In this document: positions 23,797 to 31,594 of the stretch, piece after piece
Numbering within the stretch: position 1 is the stretch's first letter
Layout of the letters: every line of letters begins with the position of its first letter
Source of the DNA: Patescibacteria group bacterium
GTDB taxonomy: Bacteria > Patescibacteriota > Patescibacteriia > UBA1558 > GWA2-36-10
Assembly: GCA_028718865.1 (NCBI GenBank)
Contig: JAQUKX010000007.1
Coordinates: 1-44,879, forward strand
Reading direction: 5' to 3'
DNA length: 44,879 nucleotides
Program-made: the position numbers and the translations under genes
The notes under the pieces: model-generated
The model's input: the letters and a program-made list of their open reading frames with translations, nothing else
Databases searched by the model: none
Told to the model about the DNA's origin: nothing

Positions 23797-24915
23797 TTAT
23801 GTTTCTTTTTTAACTGGCAAAAAATAACTGGCCAGATAATTGGCGATGGGAATAGAAAAAATAATACCCACGCTGCCCAAAAGAGTGCGGACAATCTCTG
23901 TGGCTATTATCTCGTTGTTTATTGCTTGGACAAAATTAAGCCCCAAAATATCGCTGTTGACAAACAAAATCAAGAGCGGCAAGGAAGCACCGGCATAAGC
24001 AAAAAACAAAGTATTGATCATAGAAGTAATATGGTCTATCCCCACCTTGAAACTCATACCATAAACCTGGCGCTTGCTTAGATTAGGATTAGCTTTTTTG
24101 ATTTGCTCCACTGCTGAAATCTGGCTGACTATCACATCGTCTAGCACTCCCAAAGTACCGATCAAAATTCCCGCCAAAAGCAAACCTTCTAAATTGATAC
24201 TACCGGCTCCCAAATCCAAAAGATAAATGGTCTCTTCGCCGGCATAGCCGCTCAATTTGGCTGCCTTGGTAAAAAACAGCGACAAAAAAGCGGAAAAAAG
24301 CAAAGCTAGGCTTAAAGATAAGTTGGCAATATGAGCTTTGGGACTGAATCCTTGGGTAAGATAAATAGCAAAAAACAGAATCGCTATGCCGCCAATAACG
24401 CTAATCAAAATCGGATTGGCGCCGGAGAGAATCTGCGGGATGATAAATTTCAAAATCACCAAAAAACTGGCCACCAAAGCAATCAATGACCTTAATCCTT
24501 TTAAGCGCCCGGTAGCCAGTACAGCCAAGACAAAAATCAAGGCCAGATAAAACATAGGCCGACTGCGGTCATAGCCCAAAACATAAAAATTCTCTCGACC
24601 TTCGCTATCCAAGTGGTAAGAAACTATTACTTTATCTCCATTTTTATAAACATTGCTTGAGAGCACATGTAAATCCCCTATTCCTTCAAAAATCACTTCC
24701 TGGCCTTTTAAACTGCCTTCCAAAATCTCCAGTCTTAGATTCTGCTGAATTAATACCTGACTCAGATTATCATCAAGCTCTCTTTGTTCAACCACCTCCT
24801 GCACCCTGGCCTTAAACATTTCTTCTTGAGCTGATGCTGGCATAGCTGCCCAAAAAACCAAGAGCAAAAAAATAGGTATTAAAAACAATCTCTTATTATT
24901 TTTTCTTTTATTCAT
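23797..24915 (-). CDS. YibE/F family membrane protein
   Basis: 372 residues. A signal-anchor-like N-terminus (RLFLIPIFLLLVFWAAMPAS) is followed by a small beta-rich exported domain (about 30-125) and then seven or eight membrane helices with the conserved GVLDDVIVSQISAVEQIKKA and SMINTLFFAYAGASLPLLIL, which define the YibE/F family. Its function is unknown in any organism. The ATG at 24915 was chosen over one at 24948. A TATAAT at 24923-24928 places the predicted transcription start almost on the ATG, so the mRNA could be leaderless. It lies after copA and may belong to metal or redox homeostasis by association. Confidence 0.85.
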   Translation of the reverse strand: MNKRKNNKRLFLIPIFLLLVFWAAMPASAQEEMFKARVQEVVEQRELDDNLSQVLIQQNLRLEILEGSLKGQEVIFEGIGDLHVLSSNVYKNGDKVIVSYHLDSEGRENFYVLGYDRSRPMFYLALIFVLAVLATGRLKGLRSLIALVASFLVILKFIIPQILSGANPILISVIGGIAILFFAIYLTQGFSPKAHIANLSLSLALLFSAFLSLFFTKAAKLSGYAGEETIYLLDLGAGSINLEGLLLAGILIGTLGVLDDVIVSQISAVEQIKKANPNLSKRQVYGMSFKVGIDHITSMINTLFFAYAGASLPLLILFVNSDILGLNFVQAINNEIIATEIVRTLLGSVGIIFSIPIANYLASYFLPVKKET

Positions 24916-24922
24916 AGTGCTT

Positions 24923-24928
24923 ATTATA
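24923..24928 (-). promoter_or_regulatory. -10 box implying a leaderless yibE-like mRNA
   Basis: Perfect TATAAT ending 8 bases before the ATG at 24915; the -35 region is T-rich and weak. Transcription would begin about 1 base before the start codon. Confidence 0.4.
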
Positions 24929-24987
24929 GCAAATAAATCCAAAAACAAAAAAACCGGAAATAATCAGGCTTTTTTGAATTTAAATTT

Positions 24988-27138
24988 TTAAATTTTAATT
25001 TTCTTTATCCGCAAACTATTAACTACTACCGATACGCTGCTTAGACTCATAGCTAGGGCTGCTATCATTGGATTAAGCAAGCCAAAAGCTGCCAGAGGAA
25101 TAGCAGTAGTGTTGTAGAAAAAAGCAAAAAATAAATTCTGGGCAATAGTTTTAAAAGTCTTTTTAGACAATTTGACAGCACTTAGTACTTTGAGAGGATC
25201 GCTGGACATCAAAACAATATTACCGCTTTCCATGGCAATGTCTGTGCCCTCGCCCATGGCAATCCCCAAATCCGCCTGAGTAAGCGCCGGAGCATCATTG
25301 ATGCCATCCCCAACAAAAGCCACTGTCTTGCCTTGAATTTGTAATTTTTTTATTTCCTCTACTTTTTGATCGGGCAAAACTTCGGCAATCACTTTTTCTA
25401 TGCCCAATTCCCGAGCAATGACCTTGGCTGTCAAATGATGATCGCCAGTGAGCATGTAAACCTCTAGATTTTTTTTGAGCTGAGACACTGCCTGCTTGGC
25501 GCTTGGCCTAACGACATCGGCAACAGCCAAAACTCCTTTGACCTTATCATCTATCACAAAATAAACCGGGGTCTTACCTTGGCTAGCATAGTTTTCAAAT
25601 ACAACTTGAAATTTGCCCGCCTCAATAGCCAGCTCTGTCAAAAGCCGACTATTGCCTAGATAAACCGGCTGATTATTGACCAGGCCTTTGATTCCTCGGC
25701 CTTTTAAGGCTTCGGTTTGTTTAACTGGCAAAAGTTCCAATTTATTTTCCTTGGCATAGTTGGCAAAAGCCACCGCCAAAGAATGCTCGCTTCCTGCCTC
25801 TACTGAGCAAGCCAAAATCATCATTTCCTTGACTGACAATTGTTTGTCCGCTGTTTCCATAGCAGCGATAGTTGGCTTGCCTTGAGTCAAAGTGCCGGTT
25901 TTATCAAAAACCAAAACATTGACTTTATGGGCTATTTCCAAACTCTGAGAATCTTTGATCAAAATTCCATTGCCCGCTCCTTTGCCTGAGCCAACCATAA
26001 TAGCTGTCGGCGTTGCCAAGCCTAAAGCACAAGGGCAGGCTATGACCAAAACTGCCACTGCATTGAGCAGACTGGTTTCTATCCCAACGTTGATTATAAA
26101 AAACCAAACACTAAAAGTAATCAGGGCTATTAAAATAACTACGGGAACAAAAATGCCGGAAATCTTGTCTACCAATTTTTGAATTGGCGCTTTAGAAGCC
26201 TGAGCTTCTTCTACCAGTTTGATAATCTGAGACAAAACCGTGTCTTTGCCTACTTTTTCTACTTGGATTTTTATCAGTCCTTGATTATTTATAGTTGCTC
26301 CAAAAACCCTGTCGCCCGGCTTTTTATCAACCGCAATACTTTCACCGCTGAGCATAGACTCGTCAAGAGAAGTCTCTCCTTCCACTATCTTAGCATCTAA
26401 AGGCACTTTTTCCCCTGGCCGCACCAAAAGAATATCGCCCACTTTTATTTCCCCTATTTCTTTTTTTATTTCCTTGCCTCCTTCTATAAGAGAAGCTTGC
26501 TTAACGCCCAAGGACAAAAGCTGCTTGATAGCGGTCGAAGCTCGTCCTTTGCTTTTTTCTTCAAAATATTTACCTAGTAAAATCAGTGTAATAATCACTG
26601 CCGCTATTTCAAAATAAACATGAATATCGGCAAAAACCGCGTATAGACTATAGAAAAAAGCCGCCATGGTGCCTATCGATATCAAGCTATCCATATTGGC
26701 CCGCCATCTTTTCAGTTGCAAAAACATGCCGCGATGAAACTGCCAGCCAAAAACAAAAACTACTATTGCGGTGAGCACTGCCATCAGCGTCATGGATAAA
26801 GTCATGCCCAAAATCATGCTGGGGTCAAAAAACATTGACAAAAAAAGCGGCCCAGTTAAAATAGCTGCTCCCAAAAACTTTTTATAAGCTTTTTTCACTA
26901 TTACCAAATCTTGATCAGCCTCGGCGTCCTCTAGCACTTTGTAATCACCAGCCTCTTTTACTGCCTGACTTATAACTTCCAATGATGTTTTTTCCGGATC
27001 AAATTCAACTCGAGCTGAGTTATTGGCATAATTGACGCTAGCTCCGGCCACACCAGACTTTTTCTTGATGCTTTTCTCAATATTGACCGCGCAAGAAGCG
27101 CAATGCATGCCCGCTATTTTGACAGTTATATTTTCCAT
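24988..27138 (-). CDS. copA: Copper-translocating P-type ATPase
   Basis: 716 residues, P1B-type. One N-terminal heavy-metal domain with GMHCASC (about 10-16), paired membrane helices, the actuator domain (LDESMLSGESIAVDKKPGDR), the membrane CPC motif (ACPCALGLATP), the phosphorylation site DKTGTLTQG, the HP motif (SEHSLAVAF) and the hinge VAFVGDGINDAPALTQADLG. It should export Cu+ from the cytoplasm. The ATG at 27138 lies 17 bases after the stop codon of the DsbD-like fusion; an in-frame start at 27198 would overlap that gene. It is the third gene of the csoR operon and hence probably copper-induced. Confidence 0.95.
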   Translation of the reverse strand: MENITVKIAGMHCASCAVNIEKSIKKKSGVAGASVNYANNSARVEFDPEKTSLEVISQAVKEAGDYKVLEDAEADQDLVIVKKAYKKFLGAAILTGPLFLSMFFDPSMILGMTLSMTLMAVLTAIVVFVFGWQFHRGMFLQLKRWRANMDSLISIGTMAAFFYSLYAVFADIHVYFEIAAVIITLILLGKYFEEKSKGRASTAIKQLLSLGVKQASLIEGGKEIKKEIGEIKVGDILLVRPGEKVPLDAKIVEGETSLDESMLSGESIAVDKKPGDRVFGATINNQGLIKIQVEKVGKDTVLSQIIKLVEEAQASKAPIQKLVDKISGIFVPVVILIALITFSVWFFIINVGIETSLLNAVAVLVIACPCALGLATPTAIMVGSGKGAGNGILIKDSQSLEIAHKVNVLVFDKTGTLTQGKPTIAAMETADKQLSVKEMMILACSVEAGSEHSLAVAFANYAKENKLELLPVKQTEALKGRGIKGLVNNQPVYLGNSRLLTELAIEAGKFQVVFENYASQGKTPVYFVIDDKVKGVLAVADVVRPSAKQAVSQLKKNLEVYMLTGDHHLTAKVIARELGIEKVIAEVLPDQKVEEIKKLQIQGKTVAFVGDGINDAPALTQADLGIAMGEGTDIAMESGNIVLMSSDPLKVLSAVKLSKKTFKTIAQNLFFAFFYNTTAIPLAAFGLLNPMIAALAMSLSSVSVVVNSLRIKKIKI

Positions 27139-27155
27139 AAATTTATAATAAAAAA

Positions 27156-28481
27156 TTATTCTACAATAAATTGTCCTCGCACCATGCCCATCCCACAACT
27201 AAAAGCAATAGTACCGGCTTTATCTGGTAAAAATTCCACGACATTTTCTCCAGATGAAATTTTCTGGCTTAGCCCTAGGCTAGGAACAATAATTTCATTG
27301 GTGCAGCCGGAAACCTGCTGGCCATCTATCAACCATTTGACTGGTAGGCCTTTTTTTAGATAAAAAACATTGGGAGTAAAGCCCCGATAATCAACTACCA
27401 TATTGATAATCTGATAATCTCCCTGCTCCACAGTCTGGCCAATGCTTTTTTGACGGAAAAAATCAATATTTAATCCGGCTAGAGCCAAAGCGGAAAAAAG
27501 AGTATAAAAAGCAAAAAGAAATATTAAGATGCCTATAACTTTTTTCCATAAAGAAGAGCGAAAATCTTTAATTTTTCTGGTGCTGATTCCCAAAAGCAGC
27601 AAAACTGGCACAGTGCCCAAAGCAAATAAAAATAAGCTAAGACCGCCTGTCCAAAAACTACCTGAAGACAAAGCTAAAAGCTGCATGCTCTGCGTAAAAC
27701 CGCAAGGCAGAAAAAAGGTCAAAGCACCCAGCAAAGCTGGCGCCAAAAAATGATTGGAATCCCTCAAGCTATGCCAGAAGCCCAAAAACTTTGCTGGCGT
27801 TTTCAAGCCAAAGGAAGCCAAAGAAGGCAAAAATCCCAAGATATTAAAAGATAAGTAAAGTAAAACCAAAGCAACCAAAAAAGTAAAAATAGCATTAAAA
27901 GTTTGAGAAAATCCCAGCCAAGATCCGGCTAGTCCCAAAAATCCGCCCAAAAGAAAAAATGACGCTAGCCTGCCCACATGAAAAAAAAGATGAGGACGCA
28001 GGCTACTTTGGAAAAAATTTCCCTGAGCCTGATATTTGGCGGAAAAAGACATTACTACTGCTCCCACTACCACCAGACAAGTGGACAAAGAAGCGGCCAC
28101 TCCCGTCAAAAAAGAAGCGCCATAATTAAGACTGCTACTACCTATCTCCAACCAAGAAAAAAGTCCTATCCAGACTAGATATCTATAAACCAAATAAAAA
28201 CCAAAAACTATTAAAAGAGCATAAAGCCAATGAGAAAAACTAGCCTTTTGTCTTTTGTCTTTAGCAATCGGTTCTAAAGAAGGATTATAGCCCAGTTTTT
28301 TTATTCTTTCAAAAACAGCAGTCAGGGGTAATTCTCGACCATAATAGACAATCTCCAGCTGCCCGTTCTGATGACTGATTTTTTTTACTTTTAAATCCTT
28401 GATTTCTCTCAAGGTGTCGCCAATAGCTAACTCGCAAGCTTGGCAATGCATCCCCTCTATATATATTTGTCGCTTATCCAT
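27156..28481 (-). CDS. HMA-DsbD/TauE-type membrane-cupredoxin fusion
   Basis: 441 residues in three parts. Residues 1-65 form a heavy-metal-associated domain (GMHCQACELAIG). Residues about 85-325 give six membrane helices of the DsbD_2/sulfite-exporter-like fold (GASFLTGVAASLSTCLVVVG; LLGALTFFLPCGFTQSMQLL, with paired Cys). Residues about 350-441 form a cupredoxin-like domain (FTPNVFYLKKGLPVKWLIDG, SGCTNEIIVP, FSCGMGMVRG) that offers Cys and Met ligands for copper. The order suggests copper or reducing-equivalent handover across the membrane near CopA. It starts 10 bases after csoR. Confidence 0.88.
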   Translation of the reverse strand: MDKRQIYIEGMHCQACELAIGDTLREIKDLKVKKISHQNGQLEIVYYGRELPLTAVFERIKKLGYNPSLEPIAKDKRQKASFSHWLYALLIVFGFYLVYRYLVWIGLFSWLEIGSSSLNYGASFLTGVAASLSTCLVVVGAVVMSFSAKYQAQGNFFQSSLRPHLFFHVGRLASFFLLGGFLGLAGSWLGFSQTFNAIFTFLVALVLLYLSFNILGFLPSLASFGLKTPAKFLGFWHSLRDSNHFLAPALLGALTFFLPCGFTQSMQLLALSSGSFWTGGLSLFLFALGTVPVLLLLGISTRKIKDFRSSLWKKVIGILIFLFAFYTLFSALALAGLNIDFFRQKSIGQTVEQGDYQIINMVVDYRGFTPNVFYLKKGLPVKWLIDGQQVSGCTNEIIVPSLGLSQKISSGENVVEFLPDKAGTIAFSCGMGMVRGQFIVE

Positions 28482-28491
28482 AAAATAAAAA

Positions 28492-28773
28492 TTATTTGCT
28501 GGTCATTTTACTCAATTGTAAAATTTCTCCAATCATTTCTTTTTGTTTATTTACATTACTAGACTCCATTGCTTTTTTAAAGCAACTGTTGAGATGATTA
28601 GCCAAGAGCTCTTGATTGGTGGCTTTGAGTAGTCCAATAACTGCCAAATTTTGTTGCATAATATCCACGCAATAACGTCCTTCCTCTTTCATAGCAATAA
28701 TTTTGGCCAATAGACTCTGAGCTTTTTTAAGAGCAATCAAAGTTTTGTCGCTTGTTTTAATTTCCGTTTTCAT
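28492..28773 (-). CDS. csoR: CsoR-family copper-sensing repressor
   Basis: 93 residues, all helical, DUF156/CsoR family. The Cu(I) ligands of the family are in place: Cys in GRYCVDIMQQ, His and Cys in ANHLNSCFKKAM (C-H-C). CsoR leaves DNA when copper binds, releasing the export genes. It is the first gene of csoR, DsbD-like fusion, copA, and the palindrome next to its promoter is the obvious site for feedback. Confidence 0.93.
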   Translation of the reverse strand: MKTEIKTSDKTLIALKKAQSLLAKIIAMKEEGRYCVDIMQQNLAVIGLLKATNQELLANHLNSCFKKAMESSNVNKQKEMIGEILQLSKMTSK

Positions 28774-28798
28774 TATTTTTTATTATTAATCTTTTCTA

Positions 28799-28850
28799 AC
28801 CTATACCTATGGTATAGGTACATAATATAATTTTAAAAAATAGTTGTCAA
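28799..28850 (-). promoter_or_regulatory. csoR operon promoter with palindromic operator
   Basis: Minus-strand TTGACA (28845-28850), 17 bases, TATTAT (28822-28827). Directly downstream of the -10 lies the perfect inverted repeat ACCTATACC-TAT-GGTATAGGT (28799-28819). Binding there would block transcription start. Confidence 0.85.
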
Positions 28851-28876
28851 ATCAAATAATCCTACATCAATAGTTA

Positions 28877-28905
28877 TTGACAAAAAGAAATAGAGATTAT
28901 ATAAG
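28877..28905 (+). promoter_or_regulatory. Promoter of the 67-residue protein gene
   Basis: TTGACA (28877-28882), 17 bases, TATAAG (28900-28905), divergent from the csoR promoter. Confidence 0.75.
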
Positions 28906-28953
28906 TTAATATACGCTCTTTTCACTTCCCTTTCTCTAACAGGAGGTTTAGTC

Positions 28954-29157
28954 TTGGCCAAGCAAACTTATCTGATTTGGTACCCAATTTATGATGAAAA
29001 GGGAAATCAAACGAAAAAAAAGATAGGCTATGTTACTGCCAGTAGCCCCAAACAAGCTTTTTATATGTTTAGCAGAGGCTGGGGGCGCCATATAGTCCCC
29101 GGAGCAATGCAATTAGCCTCTATCCGCGACCGCCTGCAGGCCGAAGCTATCAAATAG
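28954..29157 (+). CDS. Small standalone protein, unknown
   Basis: 67 residues, starting at TTG after a perfect AGGAGG site with a 7-base gap. The protein (KQTYLIWYPIYDEKGNQTKK ... ASSPKQAFYMFSRGWGRHIV) is soluble, basic and rich in aromatic residues; it looks like a small beta-alpha fold. It has its own promoter and terminator and no same-strand neighbours. Its layout (strong promoter, AGGAGG, tight terminator) is like that of the gene at 6297-6923. Function unknown. Confidence 0.75.
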   Translation: MAKQTYLIWYPIYDEKGNQTKKKIGYVTASSPKQAFYMFSRGWGRHIVPGAMQLASIRDRLQAEAIK

Positions 29158-29173
29158 CTTCGGCTTTCTTTTT
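29140..29173 (+). terminator. Intrinsic terminator overlapping a stop codon
   Basis: GCCGAAGCTAT (29140-29150) pairs perfectly with ATAGCTTCGGC (29154-29164), loop CAA, then TTTCTTTTT. The gene's stop codon lies inside the stem. Confidence 0.9.
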
Positions 29174-30104
29174 AGGCCAAACCAATAAACGAAGCCCAAA
29201 AAGGCAAAGAAAATATTGATAAAATAGTACTCAAAACCACAGCTCGGGCAATAAATTTTTTATCCAAGCCGAATTTGTCTGCCAAAGCAAAAGGGCTAAT
29301 AGCCAAAGGCATGGCTGCTTCCAAAATAGAAGGCGTATATTTTTCTATAGAAAGCCCAAATATATTTACGCCCAAAAGAAAAACCCAGGGCAATAAAAAT
29401 AAAGTCAAAATAGCAAAAGCCAAAACCGGTAGCCATTCCTTGAGACGACCGATTTGCGAGTTGCCCATAAACAGACCCATAGCCACCAAAACCATAGGAA
29501 TAACCGAAGCTGCCAAAAGATCCACTGCTTCAATTACCATCGTTGGCAAAGGTAAATCCAAAAGCCAAACCAAAAGTCCTAGAAAAATAGCAATCAGTAA
29601 TGGATCGCTTTTAAAGCTAGAAAATATTTTTCTAAAAACATGCTGATGGTCAGCCTGACGACTGTATTCCAAAAAGCCCAAACCAAGAGTAAAAACCCAA
29701 AAAAGATAAACTGCAATTATTAAACTAAGTGACGGTAATATCTCCGGCCCCATAATCCGAGTAATAGTAGGAATGCCCATATAAGCAATGCTGCCAAAGG
29801 CAAAACAAATGAAAAAAGTCCGTAGAGCTTTTTGAGAAAAGCGCAAAAGTCTAGCCACAATATAAGCAAAAATAAAGCTAACGACCAAAAAAATAGAATT
29901 AGCTACTATAATTCCGCTTTCCTGAGCAAAAGAAAGATCTAACTTGGACAAAGAGGAAAATATCAAAGCCGGCAAGCCAACATTGAGGGCAAAGGCATTG
30001 AGCACCTTTGACCACTCTGGTCCAACTTTTTTTATTTTCTGGAAAATCGCGCTAACAAAGATTATCAAAAAAAGCGGTGCAATCACCAATAATATATCTA
30101 ACAT
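29172..30104 (-). CDS. AEC-family transporter
   Basis: 310 residues with ten membrane helices, of the auxin efflux carrier (AEC) family: FALNVGLPALIFSSLSKLDL near residue 40, FGSIAYMGIPTITRIMG near 110, VIPMVLVAMGLFMGNSQIG near 210 and AMPLAISPFALADKFGLD near 280. Members export or import organic anions such as malate; the substrate is unknown here. It ends against the terminator of the convergent small gene. Confidence 0.88.
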   Translation of the reverse strand: MLDILLVIAPLFLIIFVSAIFQKIKKVGPEWSKVLNAFALNVGLPALIFSSLSKLDLSFAQESGIIVANSIFLVVSFIFAYIVARLLRFSQKALRTFFICFAFGSIAYMGIPTITRIMGPEILPSLSLIIAVYLFWVFTLGLGFLEYSRQADHQHVFRKIFSSFKSDPLLIAIFLGLLVWLLDLPLPTMVIEAVDLLAASVIPMVLVAMGLFMGNSQIGRLKEWLPVLAFAILTLFLLPWVFLLGVNIFGLSIEKYTPSILEAAMPLAISPFALADKFGLDKKFIARAVVLSTILSIFSLPFWASFIGLA

Positions 30105-30159
30105 ATAAAAAATATTAAAAATTAACTAACTAAATTATAGCAAAAAATTCCACTGGCGT

Positions 30160-30194
30160 AAAAAAATAAAAACGCCCAATTTTCTTAAAGGCGC
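30160..30194 (-). terminator. Terminator of the 40-residue gene
   Basis: On the minus strand GCGCC pairs with GGCGT (30190-30194/30172-30176) and a long T-rich run follows (30157-30171). Confidence 0.55.
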
Positions 30195-30206
30195 TTTTAT
30201 TATAAA

Positions 30207-30329
30207 TTATTTTTTGCTCTTTTTCTTGGCCTTGGCTTCCAGCATCAACTTTTTTGCTTCCAGTCTTTTTTTGGTTTTCTTGGAGCTGGTTTTTTGCTTA
30301 CGACCAACTGCATGTCTTCTTTTTGCCAT
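30207..30329 (-). CDS. 40-residue lysine-rich microprotein
   Basis: The frame gives MAKRRHAVGRKQKTSSKKTK then KRLEAKKLMLEAKAKKKSKK and TAA. About half the residues are Lys or Arg, as in small ribosomal or nucleic-acid-binding proteins. It has a terminator directly downstream and sits alone between the AEC and YbjQ genes. It is not assignable to a known ribosomal protein by eye. Confidence 0.6.
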   Translation of the reverse strand: MAKRRHAVGRKQKTSSKKTKKRLEAKKLMLEAKAKKKSKK

Positions 30330-30400
30330 ATGAATTTTGTTTGTAAATAATAAAAATGATTTTAGCTGATTATAAGGATAAAATCAAGTTATCAATAATC

Positions 30401-30733
30401 CTAAATCTTATCTTTTATTTTGACTGCTGTTCCATAAGCCAGCATTTCTGAAGCCCCGGACATTACCATGGAAGTGGTAAATCTTATACCAATAATCGCA
30501 TCTGCTTCCATTTCCAAAGCTTCGTTGACCATTCGGTTGTAAGCTTCATCTCTGGCATCTTTGGTCATTTCACTATAGGTTTTTATTTCTCCGCCCGTAA
30601 TGCTTCTGATAGATGCACCAATGTCTCGACCTATATTCCTAGTTCTGACCGTATTGCCTTTGACAATACCCAGGATTTTGATAATTTCTTTTCCCGGAAT
30701 ATCATTTCCGCTTGTAATAATTATGTTTTCCAT
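30401..30733 (-). CDS. YbjQ/UPF0145 family protein
   Basis: 110 residues. The start IIITSGNDIPGKEIIKILGI VKGNTVRTRNIGRDIGASIR and the later EMEADAIIGIRFTTSMVMSG match the YbjQ (UPF0145, 'heavy-metal-binding domain') family, which forms pentamers of unknown function. Length is typical. It lies 33 bases downstream of a small membrane protein gene and may be co-transcribed. Confidence 0.9.
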   Translation of the reverse strand: MENIIITSGNDIPGKEIIKILGIVKGNTVRTRNIGRDIGASIRSITGGEIKTYSEMTKDARDEAYNRMVNEALEMEADAIIGIRFTTSMVMSGASEMLAYGTAVKIKDKI

Positions 30734-30766
30734 ATTTTTTTAATATTCTAAAAATTTTTTAATTAA

Positions 30767-30970
30767 CTACTGCTTTGGTTTTTTTATTTTTTCAATCTCG
30801 TCTTCTTTTTTGTTGAAAAAAATAAAGATGCCTAAAATCAGAAAAAAGACACCGATAACAATGGCCGGATAATCAACTCCCGGGCCATCTATAAAGCCGA
30901 CAAAAATAATAAACCAAATAGACAAAGCCCCCATAATAATACCGGAGATTGTTCTGCTTAATGTGTTCAT
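30767..30970 (-). CDS. Small two-helix membrane protein
   Basis: 67 residues with two membrane helices (ISGIIMGALSIWFIIFVGFI; AIVIGVFFLILGIFIFF) and a charged C-terminal tail (NKKEDEIEKIKKPKQ) facing the cytoplasm. Family unknown. It precedes the YbjQ gene. Confidence 0.6.
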   Translation of the reverse strand: MNTLSRTISGIIMGALSIWFIIFVGFIDGPGVDYPAIVIGVFFLILGIFIFFNKKEDEIEKIKKPKQ

Positions 30971-31040
30971 TTTTTTATTTTAATAACACATTTATTATAC
31001 CACAAAACAAAAAAATCTAGAATTAGCTCATTCTTTGACC

Positions 31041-31076
31041 ACGTCCCGTGGCTACACAGTAGCTATACGGGATGTG
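31041..31076. repeat. Imperfect palindrome next to the HIT gene
   Basis: CCCGT...ACGGG with inner GCTAC...GTAGC forms a hairpin between about 31045 and 31073. There is no T-run, so a terminator is doubtful. It adjoins the 31081-31099 repeat. Confidence 0.5.
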
Positions 31077-31080
31077 CCCT

Positions 31081-31099
31081 ATTCGGACCTTGGTTATAA
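31081..31099 (-). repeat. 19-bp repeat, copy 1
   Basis: ATTCGGACCTTGGTTATAA; a second copy with one change (A for G) is at 31567-31585. Both overlap or abut the 3' end of a minus-strand gene. Confidence 0.7.
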
Positions 31100-31480
31100 C
31101 TTAGGCCTTTTATTACTCTCCTGCTTAAAAGCATATCTAATGCCCTTACCAGCCAAGGGTTCATCTTTGAATCTGGCAATCACGTGCAAATGGGCATGGC
31201 TAATATTTTGGCCAGCAGCTTGGCCTATATTCCAACCAATATTATAACCGTCCGGTTTAGATCTATCTAATATAGCTTTGACAAGCAAAAACAATTCTTT
31301 GATAGCCAGCCACTCGTCGTCGTTAAAATCCCAAGGACTTTCTACATGTCTTTTGCTAATAATCATGCCGGAATTATTCAAAACCGAATCTATAGACTCT
31401 ACAAAATAGCACAAATCATTTTGAGCTAGTATCTCGCCTTTTAAAATATTATTTTCCAAACAAAATGGGCAATTTTTCAT
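31094..31480 (-). CDS. HIT-family nucleotide-binding hydrolase
   Basis: 128 residues. The histidine triad appears as ISHAHLHVIARF near residue 105, with an upstream PKSIDSV/ISKRHVESPWDF-like substrate region (SGMIISKRHVESPWDFND). Two Cys of CPFCLEN at the N-terminus may bind zinc, as in HinT/Hit relatives. HIT proteins split nucleoside phosphoramidates or dinucleotides. It stands alone between two copies of a 19-bp repeat. Confidence 0.9.
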   Translation of the reverse strand: MKNCPFCLENNILKGEILAQNDLCYFVESIDSVLNNSGMIISKRHVESPWDFNDDEWLAIKELFLLVKAILDRSKPDGYNIGWNIGQAAGQNISHAHLHVIARFKDEPLAGKGIRYAFKQESNKRPKL

Positions 31481-31527
31481 GTTAATATATTAGCATAAAA
31501 ATAACACGAGGGAAATTGTAAAAAACA

Positions 31528-31555
31528 AAAATAACTTTATTTCTAAAGTTATTTT
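31528..31555. terminator. AT-rich bidirectional terminator
   Basis: AAAATAACTTTA (31528-31539) pairs perfectly with TAAAGTTATTTT (31544-31555), with A or T runs at both ends. Confidence 0.75.
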
Positions 31556-31566
31556 TATGGGGTCCC

Positions 31567-31585
31567 ATTCGGACCTTAGTTATAA
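31567..31585 (-). repeat. 19-bp repeat, copy 2
   Basis: ATTCGGACCTTAGTTATAA, one mismatch to 31081-31099. Here the minus strand also forms a small GGTCC/GGACC hairpin just after the stop codon of the next gene. Confidence 0.7.
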
Positions 31586-31594
31586 AATAATGGA

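Noticed and set aside
23775-23894. Longer version of the CASCG membrane protein
   Set aside because: It would overlap YibE/F by nearly 100 bases and adds only translated out-of-frame coding sequence.
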